64,000 nt of DNA from Gemmatimonas sp. (GTDB lineage: Bacteria > Gemmatimonadota > Gemmatimonadetes > Gemmatimonadales > Gemmatimonadaceae). Below, one piece after another: positions 50,154 through 61,981 of the stretch (position 1 is the stretch's first letter; each line of letters begins with the position of its first letter). The position numbers and the translations under genes are program-made. Below the pieces are notes generated by a model, which had not been told where the DNA came from, made no database searches, and was given only the letters and a program-made list of their open reading frames with translations. Where the stretch lies: assembly GCF_027531815.1 (NCBI RefSeq), contig NZ_JAPZSK010000002.1, positions 310,001 through 374,000 on the forward strand, read 5' to 3'.

Positions 50154-52058
50154 ATGGCGCTGCGACAGGTGGATGTGCCTGTGGATGCGCCGCCTCTCGT
50201 GGCGACCGAGCTGGCGGCCACGCTGCTGCAGGGCGCCATCACCACCGGGGTGGCCGTCCTCTGTGTGCATCTGTACGCCCGCTACCGTCGCCCGTGGTTC
50301 GGATGGTTCGCGGTGGCCTGGGGTGTGTACGTGGCGCGGCTGCTGTGCATCCTCAGCTTCCTCCTGTCGGGCCAGCGGGTGTGGCTCTACTGGCACCAGG
50401 TCACCACCGGCTGGACGGCGCTGGCCCTGCTGTGGGCGGCGCTGGTGTTCCTGCGCCAGCCGCGCCCACGACCCGTGTATCTGCTGCTGGCGCTTTTCCC
50501 GCTGCTCTGGTCGTACATCGCCATCTATGTGCTCGACCACTTCCTGTGGGCGGCGCTGCCGGCGGTGCTCTTCCTGAGCGGGGCCACGGCGTGGACCGGA
50601 TGGGTGTTCTGGCGCCACCATCGCATCACGGGCTCCATGGGCGCGAAGCTGCTCGCCATCTCCTTCGCGCTCTGGGGGCTGCACCACCTCGACTACCCCT
50701 TTCTGCGCGCACAGGGCGCGTGGACGCCCTGGGGGTACTACCTCGACATCAGCTTCGAGCTGCTGGTCGCCGCGGGGCTGGTGCTTCTCGTGCTCGACGA
50801 TCTCGGCCGCGGGGTGCAGGCACTGTCGGCGCTCTCGGGCGACCTGCAGCGGCGCACCAGCGACACGCAGCCGCTCGACGTGCTGCTGTCGCGCCCCCTC
50901 GCGTTGCCCGGAGTGCGCGGCACCGCAATGTACATCTTCGATCCCGCGGCACCCGATGCCGCGCGCGGCGAGGCAGACGGTGAGGACGAACCGCCCGTGG
51001 ACGCCCTCGACCGCGTGCTCGAGGCCGCGCGCGAGCCGCGCCCGCCAGCCATCGCCGCCGGTGCCACCACGCTCTACGGGCGCGTGCTGCGTGGCGCCGG
51101 TGTCTGCGAGAGCTGGGTGGGGAGCGACCTGCAGCCCGATGTGCGCGACGCCCTCACCCGCATGCGCGTCTCGCGGCGCCCGCAGGTGGTGGCCGCCGCG
51201 GGGGAACAGCCGTTCGTGGCGGTGCTGCCCGTTGGCGCCGGCGCGCATCTGGTGGGTGCCCTCATCATGGCTGGTGACATTCGCAACCCGTTCACGGCAC
51301 TCGATGACGACTTTCTGCTCGCGCTGGGGCAGCAGGTGGGCGCCGCGCTCGATCAGTGGTCACTCGACCGGCAGCTGGCCGCTCGCACGCGCGCGCTCGA
51401 GCAGCTCTCGGCGCGCATGCTGCGCCAGCACGAGGAAGAGCGGCGACGCCTGTCGCGCGAACTGCACGACGAAACCGCCCAAGTGTTCTCGGCGGTGAAG
51501 ATGCAGCTCGAGGCGCTGCGCGGGGCGCTGACCAACGAGGCGGCGCCACGGCTCGACCGACTGCTCGCCCTCGTCGACACGGGTATCGCCAGCATCCGGC
51601 AGGTCACGAGCGACCTGCGTCCCACGCTCCTCGACGATCTGGGGCTGCGGCCGGCGCTTCACTCCCTCGTCACCGACTTCACCGAGCGCAGCGGCGTGCG
51701 CGCCACCTTCTCGGCGCCAGCCACCCTGCCGGTGCTCTCGGGTGACGCCGACCTCGCGCTCTTCCGCGGGCTGCAGGAGTCGCTGTCGAACGTGGTACGC
51801 CACGCCGATGCCACCCTGGTGGAGGTGGCCGTGCAGGTGGAGGCCGAACGCCTCACGCTCACCGTGACCGACAATGGCCGGGGGTTTCCCACGTTGCGCG
51901 GCGGGCGCCTGCGTGACACCGACCACCGCATGGGGCTCACCGGCATGCGCGAACGCCTGCTCGCCGCCGGTGGCAAACTGCACATTGCCAATCGCGCGCC
52001 GGGGGCGGAGGTGCTGATCAGCGTGCCCCTGTCGACCGCCGCCATCCGGAGCAGCTGA
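50154..52058 (+). CDS. NarL-partner type sensor histidine kinase, membrane-bound
   Basis: 634 residues from the ATG at 50154; in-frame GTG codons at 50127 and 50151 are alternatives. The N-terminal third has about seven hydrophobic segments, a 7TM-like sensor (LLQGAITTGVAVLCVHLY ... LLVAAGLVLLVLDDLG). A GAF-like region spans about 270-410. The HisKA_3 dimerisation domain has RRLSRELHDETAQVFSAVKMQLEALRG (His438), and the HATPase has NVVRHADATLVEV and NGRGFP near the end. It lies one base before the response regulator and should phosphorylate it. The signal sensed is unknown. Confidence 0.9.
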   Translation: MALRQVDVPVDAPPLVATELAATLLQGAITTGVAVLCVHLYARYRRPWFGWFAVAWGVYVARLLCILSFLLSGQRVWLYWHQVTTGWTALALLWAALVFLRQPRPRPVYLLLALFPLLWSYIAIYVLDHFLWAALPAVLFLSGATAWTGWVFWRHHRITGSMGAKLLAISFALWGLHHLDYPFLRAQGAWTPWGYYLDISFELLVAAGLVLLVLDDLGRGVQALSALSGDLQRRTSDTQPLDVLLSRPLALPGVRGTAMYIFDPAAPDAARGEADGEDEPPVDALDRVLEAAREPRPPAIAAGATTLYGRVLRGAGVCESWVGSDLQPDVRDALTRMRVSRRPQVVAAAGEQPFVAVLPVGAGAHLVGALIMAGDIRNPFTALDDDFLLALGQQVGAALDQWSLDRQLAARTRALEQLSARMLRQHEEERRRLSRELHDETAQVFSAVKMQLEALRGALTNEAAPRLDRLLALVDTGIASIRQVTSDLRPTLLDDLGLRPALHSLVTDFTERSGVRATFSAPATLPVLSGDADLALFRGLQESLSNVVRHADATLVEVAVQVEAERLTLTVTDNGRGFPTLRGGRLRDTDHRMGLTGMRERLLAAGGKLHIANRAPGAEVLISVPLSTAAIRSS

Positions 52059-52059
52059 C

Positions 52060-52725
52060 ATGACGACCCCCACGCCCGCGCGCATTCGCGTGCTCATTGC
52101 CGACGACCACGCGCTCGTACGCGAGGGGCTGCGCTATGTGCTCGACGCCGACCCGCTCATCGAGGTGGTCGCTGAAGCCTCCAACGGACGCGTGGCCGTG
52201 GAACTCGCGCTCGAATACCGGCCCGATGTGGTGGTGCTCGACATCACCATGCCCGAGGAAACCGGACTCAAGGCCGCCGCGCGCGTCCGCGAACTGCTCC
52301 CGGCGGCGAAGGTGCTGCTGCTCAGCATGCACGATCAGGGGGAGTACGTACGCGAAGGGATGCGCATTGGCACGCACGGCTACCTGCTCAAGGACTCGGC
52401 CGGCGAGGAGTTACGGGCAGCCATTCGCGCGGTGCACGCCGGGGGGACCTTCTTCAGCCCTGCTGTGGTGCGCCGTCTGGCGGCGGCGGAGGCGGTGCCG
52501 GAGAACAGCCCGGCGCTGCAGCTCGAGCTGCTCACCCCTCGCGAGCGCGATGTACTGGGCGGCGTGGCGCGCGGCCTGACCAACAAGGCCATTGCTGCCG
52601 AACTGGGCATCAGTCGGCGCACGGTCGAGGCCCATCGCGAGAGCCTCATGCGCAAGCTGCAGATTCACTCGGTGGCGGGGCTCACGCGCTTCGCGCTCGA
52701 AACCGGGATCGTGGAAGCGGGCTGA
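52060..52725 (+). CDS. NarL/FixJ-type response regulator
   Basis: 221 residues. The receiver domain (about 9-125) has the acidic pair DD at 15-16, the phosphoacceptor in VVVLDITMP (Asp61), the Ser of LLLSM and the Lys of LLKDSAG. The C-terminal LuxR-type helix-turn-helix has LTPRERDVLGGVARGLTNKAIAAELGISRRTVEAHRESLMRKL. It is a DNA-binding transcription factor paired with the kinase one base upstream, so the pair is a complete two-component system. Targets are not visible. Confidence 0.95.
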   Translation: MTTPTPARIRVLIADDHALVREGLRYVLDADPLIEVVAEASNGRVAVELALEYRPDVVVLDITMPEETGLKAAARVRELLPAAKVLLLSMHDQGEYVREGMRIGTHGYLLKDSAGEELRAAIRAVHAGGTFFSPAVVRRLAAAEAVPENSPALQLELLTPRERDVLGGVARGLTNKAIAAELGISRRTVEAHRESLMRKLQIHSVAGLTRFALETGIVEAG

Positions 52726-52860
52726 CGCGGCGCGTGCGTGCGGACGAATACCCTGCTGGCAGGCGAGCGAACGGCCCACGGCAGCCGCCTGAAGTGCCGG
52801 CCGACCGATCGCGCCCGCCGGTCGTTGGCGTTCGTGGGCACGTCGTCGGCCTCGCCGATC

Positions 52861-54576
52861 ATGGTCCCTCCACATAGCTTCCCTCGCGTGCATCCTGCCC
52901 TCACCCTCCCGGCAGGACGGTTCCCCGCGGCGTGGCGCACGCGGCTCGTGCGCGCGCTGTCGTTCGTGCTGCTGGTGCTCCTGCCGGCATGTCGCGGTTA
53001 CCGTCCATCGAACCCGCCGCTCCCCCAGCCCATCCCGGCCGCCCCGCACGCGGTGGCGGTGACGACGGCTGTACCGGAGCCCCAGCCCCCGGCGCGCACC
53101 GTGGCGACGGACCCGGCGACGCCAGACGATGTGGTCCGGGCGGCCATCGCCGTGTTCGGCGATTCCACGGCGGTGGCGGTGGCGGACGCCGACGCAGTTG
53201 GCGAGGGGCCTGTGTGGGACATCGACGTGCGGGCCTACGAAACGCACGACCGGGTGGAGCATTACGTGGAGCTGTTCAGCAGCAAGGCCAAGGAACGCTT
53301 CGCGTCGCGGCTTTCCCGGGGGACCCGCTACGAGCCCATGATCCGCTCCAAGCTGCGCGCGAGCGGCATGCCGGAGGACCTCACCTACCTCGCTCTCATC
53401 GAAAGCGGGTATGACCCGCACGCGTACTCGCGGGCCGCGGCGGTGGGGATGTGGCAGTTCATGAGCAGCACCGCGCGCGACGTGGGCATGCGGGTGGACT
53501 GGTGGATGGACGAGCGCCGCGACCCGGCGCGCTCCACCGATGGGGCAATCCGTTTCCTTGGCGTGCTGCAGAAGCAATTCGGCTCGCTGTACCTCGCCGC
53601 GGCCGCCTACAATGGCGGCCCGGGGCGGGTGTCCCGCGGGTTGACCCGATTTGCCGAGGAGCTCGAGGGGGCGGAGGGCGAGGATCGGTTCTTTGCGCTG
53701 GCCGAGCAGGACTACCTGCGCGCCGAGACCAAGAACTACGTGCCACAGCTCATTGCGGCCGCTCTGGTCGCGAAGATGCCGTCGCGGTACGGGCTGCGCA
53801 TCGATTCGTTGCCGGCCTACGCCTACGACTCGGTGCGCGCCGCCGCGGGCACCAGCCTGGCCGCGGTCTCGCTCCATGGCGGGGTGGCCAACGGCGTGCT
53901 GCGGGAACTCAATCCGGCGCTGCTGCGCGGCATTACCCCGCCGGACGCGGAGGTGTGGCTGCGTGTTCCCGCCGGCCGTGGCGAGGCGTTGCGGGTCATG
54001 CTGGACAGCCTGCCAGACGGTGTGTTGCGCGGCTATCGCACCGCGAAGGTCACCGACGCCATGACACCCGCGGCGTTCGCGAGCCGCCACGGCGTGTCGC
54101 TCAAGCAGCTGCGCTGGTTCAACCCGTCGTGGCGGACCGCGCGCAAGGGGCGGCTCGTGGCGGGGCAGACGCTGCGGGTGCCGCAGGAGCAGGTGCTGGC
54201 CGATGCCCGGGACATCCCCGACCCGTCGCTCGAGAAGTACGGTGGCAGCACCGGAACGCGCGGGCTCTCGGCGCGTGGCGTGCACGTGGTGCGTCGCGGG
54301 GAGACGCTGGGGGGGATTGCCCGGCGCTACGGGCTGCGGGAATCGCAGCTCAAGGCCATGAATGGCCTCCGTGGTTCGCGCATTCTGGCGGGACAGACGT
54401 TGCAGGTGCGGAAATCCACAACGGCGGGGTCTTCGCGCAGGAAAGTGACAGCGACCAAGGCGACATCACAAAAATCCACTGTGAAGAAGTCTGGGGGAAA
54501 AGCCAAGGCGGCAAAGAAGAAGGCGGCCTCCGGTACAAAGCAGGCCGCCTCATCCAAGTCCAAGAAAAACAAGTAG
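52861..54576 (+). CDS. MltD-like lytic transglycosylase with LysM and Lys-rich tail
   Basis: 571 residues from the ATG at 52861; the frame extends to 52738 but the lipoprotein signal (ALSFVLLVLLPAC) fits this start. The transglycosylase domain (about 155-300) has ALIESGYDPHAYSRAAAVGMWQFM with catalytic Glu181, and AAAYNGGPGRVSRG. A partial LysM-like segment lies at about 400-440 and a full LysM at about 475-520 (VHVVRRGETLGGIARRYGL ... ILAGQTLQV). The last ~55 residues are Lys/Ser/Ala-rich (KATSQKSTVKKSGGKAKAAK), reminiscent of histone-H1 tails and likely to bind polyanions such as teichoic-like or nucleic polymers. MltD cuts peptidoglycan glycan strands. Confidence 0.87.
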   Translation: MVPPHSFPRVHPALTLPAGRFPAAWRTRLVRALSFVLLVLLPACRGYRPSNPPLPQPIPAAPHAVAVTTAVPEPQPPARTVATDPATPDDVVRAAIAVFGDSTAVAVADADAVGEGPVWDIDVRAYETHDRVEHYVELFSSKAKERFASRLSRGTRYEPMIRSKLRASGMPEDLTYLALIESGYDPHAYSRAAAVGMWQFMSSTARDVGMRVDWWMDERRDPARSTDGAIRFLGVLQKQFGSLYLAAAAYNGGPGRVSRGLTRFAEELEGAEGEDRFFALAEQDYLRAETKNYVPQLIAAALVAKMPSRYGLRIDSLPAYAYDSVRAAAGTSLAAVSLHGGVANGVLRELNPALLRGITPPDAEVWLRVPAGRGEALRVMLDSLPDGVLRGYRTAKVTDAMTPAAFASRHGVSLKQLRWFNPSWRTARKGRLVAGQTLRVPQEQVLADARDIPDPSLEKYGGSTGTRGLSARGVHVVRRGETLGGIARRYGLRESQLKAMNGLRGSRILAGQTLQVRKSTTAGSSRRKVTATKATSQKSTVKKSGGKAKAAKKKAASGTKQAASSKSKKNK

Positions 54577-54580
54577 TTGG

Positions 54581-55414
54581 CTAGTCCAACGTGCCGCGGC
54601 CGCGATAACCTTTTGTCACAATTGTTTCGTAGCCGTTCGCGGGGCTTTTGCCCATGGCAAGGGCGCGTCCCACGGCGACCGGACCGCGATTGTACACCAG
54701 CAGGGCCAGCTTGAGGTCGCCCTTGTACTCGCGAATGAGGCCGCGCAGGTAGCGGAAGCCGATGCGCAGGTTCACGTCGGCGGTGAGCAGCTGCTCGCGG
54801 GTCACGTTGGGTTCGAACACGCGCGCCGTTGAGGGCATGAGCTGGGTGAGTCCCAGCGCGCCCGCCGGGCTTTCCGCCTTGGGGTCGAAGACGCTCTCCA
54901 CCCGCACCAGGCGGAAGCCAAGCTCCGGCTCGATGCCCGCGGCTATGGCGGCGTCGTAAATGCGGCGCGAAAGATCGGGCTTGATGCGGTACTTCGCGCT
55001 GTAGTTGTAAATGTGGTGCCAGCGATTGAGCGACTCGTGCCGCTCCGTGAGACGCAGGTCGGTGCCAAAGACCAAGGCTGGTGCCCCGGCGGTCTTTTCG
55101 CGCTTGAGGATCTCGCCCGGGCGCCGCCAGAGGGGCTGGGCCGCCAGCGGGGCCGGGCGCAGCAGCGACGGGCTGCCCGGTGCCGAAGCGGGTACCGATA
55201 CGGATGCCGTGGCCGGAGCGCCGGTGGACCGCGTCGACGCCGTATCGGCTGGCGCCCCCTGACGCTTGAGCAGCAGGGCACCGATGAACACCACGGCCGA
55301 GGCCACGATGGCCTGACGGATCCTGCCCTGCGCGCGTCGCCGCATGAGGCGTTCGCGCCGTGCCAGCGCGTCCTGCTGTGGCGCGGTTACCACTGTATCA
55401 AGAAAATCGTGCAT
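54581..55414 (-). CDS. Single-pass membrane SLT-type lytic transglycosylase
   Basis: 277 residues. A basic cytosolic N-terminus (RRERLMRRRAQGRIRQ) precedes one membrane anchor (IVASAVVFIGALLLK, about 35-50), an Ala/Ser/Pro linker and a helical region. The SLT catalytic domain has LVRVESVFDPKAESPAGALGLTQLMPSTA (Glu173), the NVTREQLLTADVNLRIGFRYLRGLI segment and LALLVYNRGPVAVGRAL. It would cut peptidoglycan at the inner-membrane face. Its end is only 4 bp from the end of the convergent MltD-like gene, so two transglycosylases lie tail to tail. Confidence 0.9.
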   Translation of the reverse strand: MHDFLDTVVTAPQQDALARRERLMRRRAQGRIRQAIVASAVVFIGALLLKRQGAPADTASTRSTGAPATASVSVPASAPGSPSLLRPAPLAAQPLWRRPGEILKREKTAGAPALVFGTDLRLTERHESLNRWHHIYNYSAKYRIKPDLSRRIYDAAIAAGIEPELGFRLVRVESVFDPKAESPAGALGLTQLMPSTARVFEPNVTREQLLTADVNLRIGFRYLRGLIREYKGDLKLALLVYNRGPVAVGRALAMGKSPANGYETIVTKGYRGRGTLD

Positions 55415-55438
55415 GGGCTCTCTCTCTCATCGGGTCAT

Positions 55439-55975
55439 TCACGGACTCCCGGTGAAATCCCCCTTCGTGCCGCCGCGCTTTTCGCGCAGCACGATGTTGG
55501 AAATCACCATCGTCCGGTCGACCGCCTTGGCCATGTCGTAGATCGTGAGCAACGCCACGGACACGGCGGTCAACGCTTCCATCTCCACCCCAGTCTGGGC
55601 GGTGGTTCTGACAAAACCCTCCACCTGGCAGCCAGGTAGCGATGCATCGAGGTTAATCCGAACCTCCACCCCCGACAACGGCAGCGGGTGGCAGAGGGGG
55701 ACGAGCTCAGCCGTGCGTTTGGCTGCCTGAATTCCGGCCACCCGTGCCACGGGGATAACGTCGCCTTTTTTCAACCCATTGTCCCGTATGAGGTTGAATG
55801 TTTCCGGCTGCATCGTGATGGACCCGCTGGCGAGCGCCGACCGTACGGAAATCGGCTTGTCGCCCACGTCCACCATCTGAAAATTTCCTGCCCGGTCCAC
55901 GTGCGAAAACTCGCGTGCGACCTCCGGATTGGGGTCGGCAGGGGAGGGAGACGGCGCGTCGTTGGAGTGGGTCAT
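55439..55975 (-). CDS. moaC: Cyclic pyranopterin monophosphate synthase
   Basis: 178 residues, slightly longer than the usual ~160 owing to a disordered N-terminus. Signature segments: SHVDRAGNFQMVDVGDKPIS, ARVAGIQAAKRTAELVPLCHPLPLSGVEV, QTGVEMEALTAVSVALLTIYDMAKAVDR and KRGGTKGDF. MoaC converts the product of MoaA to cyclic pyranopterin monophosphate in molybdenum-cofactor synthesis. No other moa gene is in the window. It lies between holB upstream and a transglycosylase downstream, all read leftward with short gaps. Confidence 0.97.
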   Translation of the reverse strand: MTHSNDAPSPSPADPNPEVAREFSHVDRAGNFQMVDVGDKPISVRSALASGSITMQPETFNLIRDNGLKKGDVIPVARVAGIQAAKRTAELVPLCHPLPLSGVEVRINLDASLPGCQVEGFVRTTAQTGVEMEALTAVSVALLTIYDMAKAVDRTMVISNIVLREKRGGTKGDFTGSP

Positions 55976-55983
55976 GGAGGCGT

Positions 55984-57075
55984 TCAGGGTACGAGCGCGC
56001 GGTGCATCGCCTGCAGCAGCGAGGCGGTCAGCAGGTTGGGGCTCACGTTGTGTTGCACCTTCGTTTTGGTTGCTTCCACGAGCGTCATCACGCCCGCCGT
56101 GCGTCGCGCATCGCTCTCGTGGCCTGCTTTCACGAGCTGCTGGACACGTGCGTGCAGCACATGCGTGAGGGCATCGAGCGTGTCACTGTAGCTGCCGCGC
56201 GCACCGGCCACGCCCTGCTTCGCCGCGGCCTTGATGCGCACGACCGTTCCGTCGGGCGTACGCGGAGCGAGGGCGGCCTCCAGCAGGACGCGCGCGTTGG
56301 CAAAGGCGGCGGCGGTCCCATCGCCGGCGAAGAGCACCCCCGGCGCTCCCCCGGCGCGCGCCAGCAGCTCCTCGTGTGGCGCGCGGGACAGCTGGCGCGC
56401 CACGGCCGGATCGGCCAGGAACGCCTCCATGTCGGCGCGCGGCAACGTGGGGACGCGCACCGACACCACGCGTGACTTGATGGTAGGGAGCAGCGCGCCC
56501 GGTTCACTGGTGGTCAAGATGAGCGTGACCCCCGGCGGCGGTTCCTCGAGCAGCTTGAGAAAGGCGTTGGCCGATTGGTCGGCGCCTTCCTGCGTGACCA
56601 TGCGTTCGGCATCCCCCACCACGAACACGACCCCCTTGGCCATCGCCGGCCGGTTGGCGGCCATGCGGATGAGGGCGCGCATGACGGCGACATACAACCC
56701 TTCCGTGCCAGGCGGCGGTGCGTAGAGCCCGTCGGCGGCCAGCCGTTCGGCGATGGCTTCGCCCAGGTCGGCCTTCACGTCCTCGACGTCAGGATCCTTG
56801 TCCTTGAAACGGGGGCGCGGAAAGAACCAGTGCAGGTCGGGGTGCACGCCGCGTTCGGCATACCGGCAGTGCTGGCAGGCGCCACACGGGTCGGGGAGCC
56901 GCTCGGCCGTGGCGCGTTCGCACAGCAGGTATTGCCCCAGCCAGAGCGCCAGCCGCTGCTTGCCCACACCACGCAGCCCCTGAAACAGGAGGCTGGCCGG
57001 GAGCCGGCCATCGCTTGCGGCGGCACGCAGCCGGGCGCGAACGGCGTGGTGGCCGTAGAGGGGACGGAAGGGCAT
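55984..57075 (-). CDS. holB: DNA polymerase III delta' subunit
   Basis: 363 residues. The clamp-loader AAA+ fold has FQGLRGVGKQRLAL (Walker A-like), a zinc knuckle CGACQHC with an earlier Cys (about 60-73), VVFVVGDAERMVTQ (Walker B-like), ANAFLKLLEEPPPGVTLILTTSEPGALLPTIKSR (sensor 1, SRC-like) and a helical C-terminal half. Delta' helps load the sliding clamp. An insert about 85-130 (RPRFKDKDPDVEDVKADLGEA) is longer than in E. coli. It starts only 11 bp from the divergent P1 peptidase start. MoaC follows 8 bp downstream. Confidence 0.88.
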   Translation of the reverse strand: MPFRPLYGHHAVRARLRAAASDGRLPASLLFQGLRGVGKQRLALWLGQYLLCERATAERLPDPCGACQHCRYAERGVHPDLHWFFPRPRFKDKDPDVEDVKADLGEAIAERLAADGLYAPPPGTEGLYVAVMRALIRMAANRPAMAKGVVFVVGDAERMVTQEGADQSANAFLKLLEEPPPGVTLILTTSEPGALLPTIKSRVVSVRVPTLPRADMEAFLADPAVARQLSRAPHEELLARAGGAPGVLFAGDGTAAAFANARVLLEAALAPRTPDGTVVRIKAAAKQGVAGARGSYSDTLDALTHVLHARVQQLVKAGHESDARRTAGVMTLVEATKTKVQHNVSPNLLTASLLQAMHRALVP

Positions 57076-57086
57076 CTTTCAACTTA

Positions 57087-58244
57087 ATGCGCTCCCTTCT
57101 GCTCGTCGGCCTGTTGGCCCCGGCCATGCTCTCGGCTCAGGTGCGGGCCCGTACCGTGGGCCTGGCGCCGGGGATCTTCGCTCCCGGGCCCTTCAACGCC
57201 ATCACCGATGTCGCCGGCGTGCGCGTGGGGCACGCCACGGTGTCCGAAGGGGATTCGCTGCGCACGGGGGTCACGGCCATCGTGCCCCATGGCGGCGACC
57301 TCTATCGGGAGCGGGTACCGGCGGCACTCCACGTGGGCAATGGCTTCGGCAAGCTGCTGGGCGTCACGCAGCTGCGGGAACTTGGCGAAGTCGAGACCCC
57401 CATCCTGCTCACCTGCACACTGTGCATCTGGCCCGCAGGCGATGCTCTCGCCCAATGGATGCTGCAGAAGCCGGAGAATGCGTCCGTTCGCTCCATCAAC
57501 CCCATCGTGGGCGAGACCAACGACGGGCAGCTCAACGCCACCCGCTGGCGGGGCGGGATTGGCCGTGCCGTCGTGCAGGCGTTGGAGTCGGCGAACACGG
57601 GCGCCGTTGCGGAAGGGAGCGTGGGTGCCGGGCACGGCACCGTGATGTTCGGCTGGAAGGGCGGGATCGGCACCGCCTCGCGGGTGTTGCCGGCCTCACT
57701 GGGCGGGCACACCGTGGGGGTGCTGGTGCAGGGGAACTACGGCGGCGTGCTGCAAATGGCGGGGGTGCCCATTGGGCCACTGCTTGGGCGGTATGCCTTT
57801 CAGCGCGACGTGGCCCCCACGCGCCCGGGTGGCGCGGGCGGGCCGGGCGACGCTCAGGCGGAACGGGGCGACGGGTCGTGCATGATCGTGATCGCCACTG
57901 ATGCGCCGCTGCTGGCGCGCAATCTCGAGCGACTCGGGGCGCGCGCCATCATGGGCCTCGCGCGGACCGGATCGAGTGCATCCAACGGCTCGGGCGACTA
58001 TGTGCTGGCCTTTTCCACCAGCCCGCGCGTACGCCGCCATCCGGATGCGGCGCTGTCCACCAACGACGAGCTGGGGAACGACGCCATGTCGGCGCTCTTC
58101 CAGGCCGTCACCGAGGCCACCGAGGAGGCGCTGTACAATGCCCTGCTCATGGCCACGCCGGTGTCGAGCCGCGCCGGTACGGTGCGTCCGCTGCCGGTGG
58201 ATTCGGTGCGCACCCTGCTGCGGGCGCGCGGCCTCGGACGCTGA
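57087..58244 (+). CDS. P1-family (DmpA-like) peptidase, exported
   Basis: 385 residues from the ATG at 57087, with a signal peptide (MRSLLLVGLLAPAMLSAQ). Family motifs are GPFNAITDVAGVRVGHATVSEG, LLTCTLCIWPAGDALAQWM, EGSVGAGHGTVMFGWKGGIGTASRV, the autoprocessing site DGS-CMIVIATDAPL (Ser264, the future N-terminal nucleophile), GLARTGSSASNGSGDYVLAFST and LSTNDELGNDAMSALFQAVTEATEEALYNAL. P1 enzymes cleave themselves and act as D- or beta-aminopeptidases. It would work in the periplasm. Confidence 0.92.
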   Translation: MRSLLLVGLLAPAMLSAQVRARTVGLAPGIFAPGPFNAITDVAGVRVGHATVSEGDSLRTGVTAIVPHGGDLYRERVPAALHVGNGFGKLLGVTQLRELGEVETPILLTCTLCIWPAGDALAQWMLQKPENASVRSINPIVGETNDGQLNATRWRGGIGRAVVQALESANTGAVAEGSVGAGHGTVMFGWKGGIGTASRVLPASLGGHTVGVLVQGNYGGVLQMAGVPIGPLLGRYAFQRDVAPTRPGGAGGPGDAQAERGDGSCMIVIATDAPLLARNLERLGARAIMGLARTGSSASNGSGDYVLAFSTSPRVRRHPDAALSTNDELGNDAMSALFQAVTEATEEALYNALLMATPVSSRAGTVRPLPVDSVRTLLRARGLGR

Positions 58245-58304
58245 CGCCGTCGCGGGCCAATCGCGTGCACCACGCGGCTGGCCTCACGACCGGCCAGCTG
58301 TCCT

Positions 58305-59290
58305 TTACCCGCCAGCGCCGGCCAGGAGATCCGACAATACGGCCCCCGCTGTGGCCAACCCGCCGGCGCCGGCCCCCTCGAATACCAGCGATCCCGCCGA
58401 ATCGCTTTCCACGACGATGCGATTGCGCGGCCCGGTGACCTGCGCCCACGGATCCGCGGCATGGACACGCGTGGGGAGAATGCGCGCCACCAGCGCCCCT
58501 TCTTCGCGGGCCACGGTCGCCAGCAGCTTGACCCGGTCCCCTTCGGCGGCCACCCGCCCGGCCCACGCCGCCGACTCCGCATCCAGGCCACGGCGCGTGA
58601 CCGACAGCGCGTCGGGGGGAACACCGAAGGCGAGCCACGCCAGAATGCGCAGCTTGTCCTCGGCATCCTGCCCGTTGAGATCGCGCGTGGGATCGGCCTC
58701 GGCGTACCCCAACTGCTGAGCGGCGGCAACAGCCATGGCCAGCGACTCGCCGTGGGCCACCCGTTCGAGCACGTAGTTGCTGGTGCCGTTGAGGATGCCG
58801 CTGACCCGGGTAATGCCCACACCGGCAGCCCCCGCACGCACACAGCGCACGACGGGGACGGCCCCACACACGGCGCCTTCGAAATCGAGCCGGGTGTTGC
58901 CGGCCGCAGCGAGCGCCTGCAACGCGGCCCCCCGTTCGCCAAGCAGCGCCTTGTTGGCGGTCACCACCCGCACGCCGCGTGCGAGTGCCGTTTCCACCAG
59001 CGTGCGCGCCGTGCTGGTCCCGCCAATGAGTTCCACCAATACGTCGATGTCGTCGTCGAGCAGCGCGGTGACATCGGCGGTGAGTGCCGTGGTGCGAGCG
59101 AGGCCGGCGTGTACCGCGCGTTCCAGCGCTGGGCGCGCGAGGGCGGCATTGCGCACCAGCACGCGCTGCACCTCCACGTTGGGCCCGGGTGCTGCCGCCA
59201 GCCGTCGCTGGGTGAGCAGGTCGAGCAAGCTGCTGCCGACATGCCCGCATCCGGCAAGGGCGATGCGCAGGGGAGCAGACAGGGCACGGC

Positions 59291-59294
<4 letters not shown>
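58305..59294 (-). CDS. hom: Homoserine dehydrogenase
   Basis: 329 residues from the GTG at 59294, which overlaps the metX stop (GTGA). NAD(P)-binding is shown by IALAGCGHVGSSLLDLL; other hallmarks are NKALLGERGAALQALAAAG, GAVPVVRCVRAG, ISGILNGTSNYVLERV-type motif and LGYAEADPTRDLNGQDAEDKLRILAWLAFG. It has no ACT regulatory domain, so feedback by threonine through that domain is unlikely. The enzyme makes homoserine from aspartate semialdehyde. It is last in the metY-metX-hom operon and ends 60 bp from the convergent P1 peptidase. Confidence 0.95.
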
Positions 59295-61740
<2,446 letters not shown>

Positions 61741-61806
61741 CACCGGAATGGTGCGGTCTTCTGTTGTCGTGTGCGCGGCGATTTCCCCACGAGAGTGCCG
61801 GAAACG

Positions 61807-61846
61807 CTGACGGCCCTCGCCGATTTGCATCGTCGAGGGCCGTCAG
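61807..61846 (-). terminator. Terminator hairpin downstream of ackA
   Basis: A perfect 13-bp stem (CTGACGGCCCTCG with its complement) encloses a 14-base loop. On the minus strand CGTTTCC follows. It lies about 135 bp after the ackA stop and before the met leader, so it probably separates the two operons. Confidence 0.65.
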
Positions 61847-61867
61847 GACCGCGACTTAGACGGAAGG

Positions 61868-61886
61868 TCAGCACCACTGGTGCTGA
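61868..61886. promoter_or_regulatory. 19-bp palindrome between ackA and met operon
   Basis: TCAGCACCA-C-TGGTGCTGA is a perfect palindrome around one central base. Such symmetry suits an operator or a small hairpin. It lies in the 367-bp gap 61615-61981, which has no gene. Confidence 0.35.
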
Positions 61887-61981
61887 GTGCGCGGCCCGTC
61901 AAATCGGGAAAATCGCCGCGTACACCTGCAGTATCGGCAAACGGGAGCGCGAAATCAAGTCGGGTTGCCGCGGGCCCCCAC

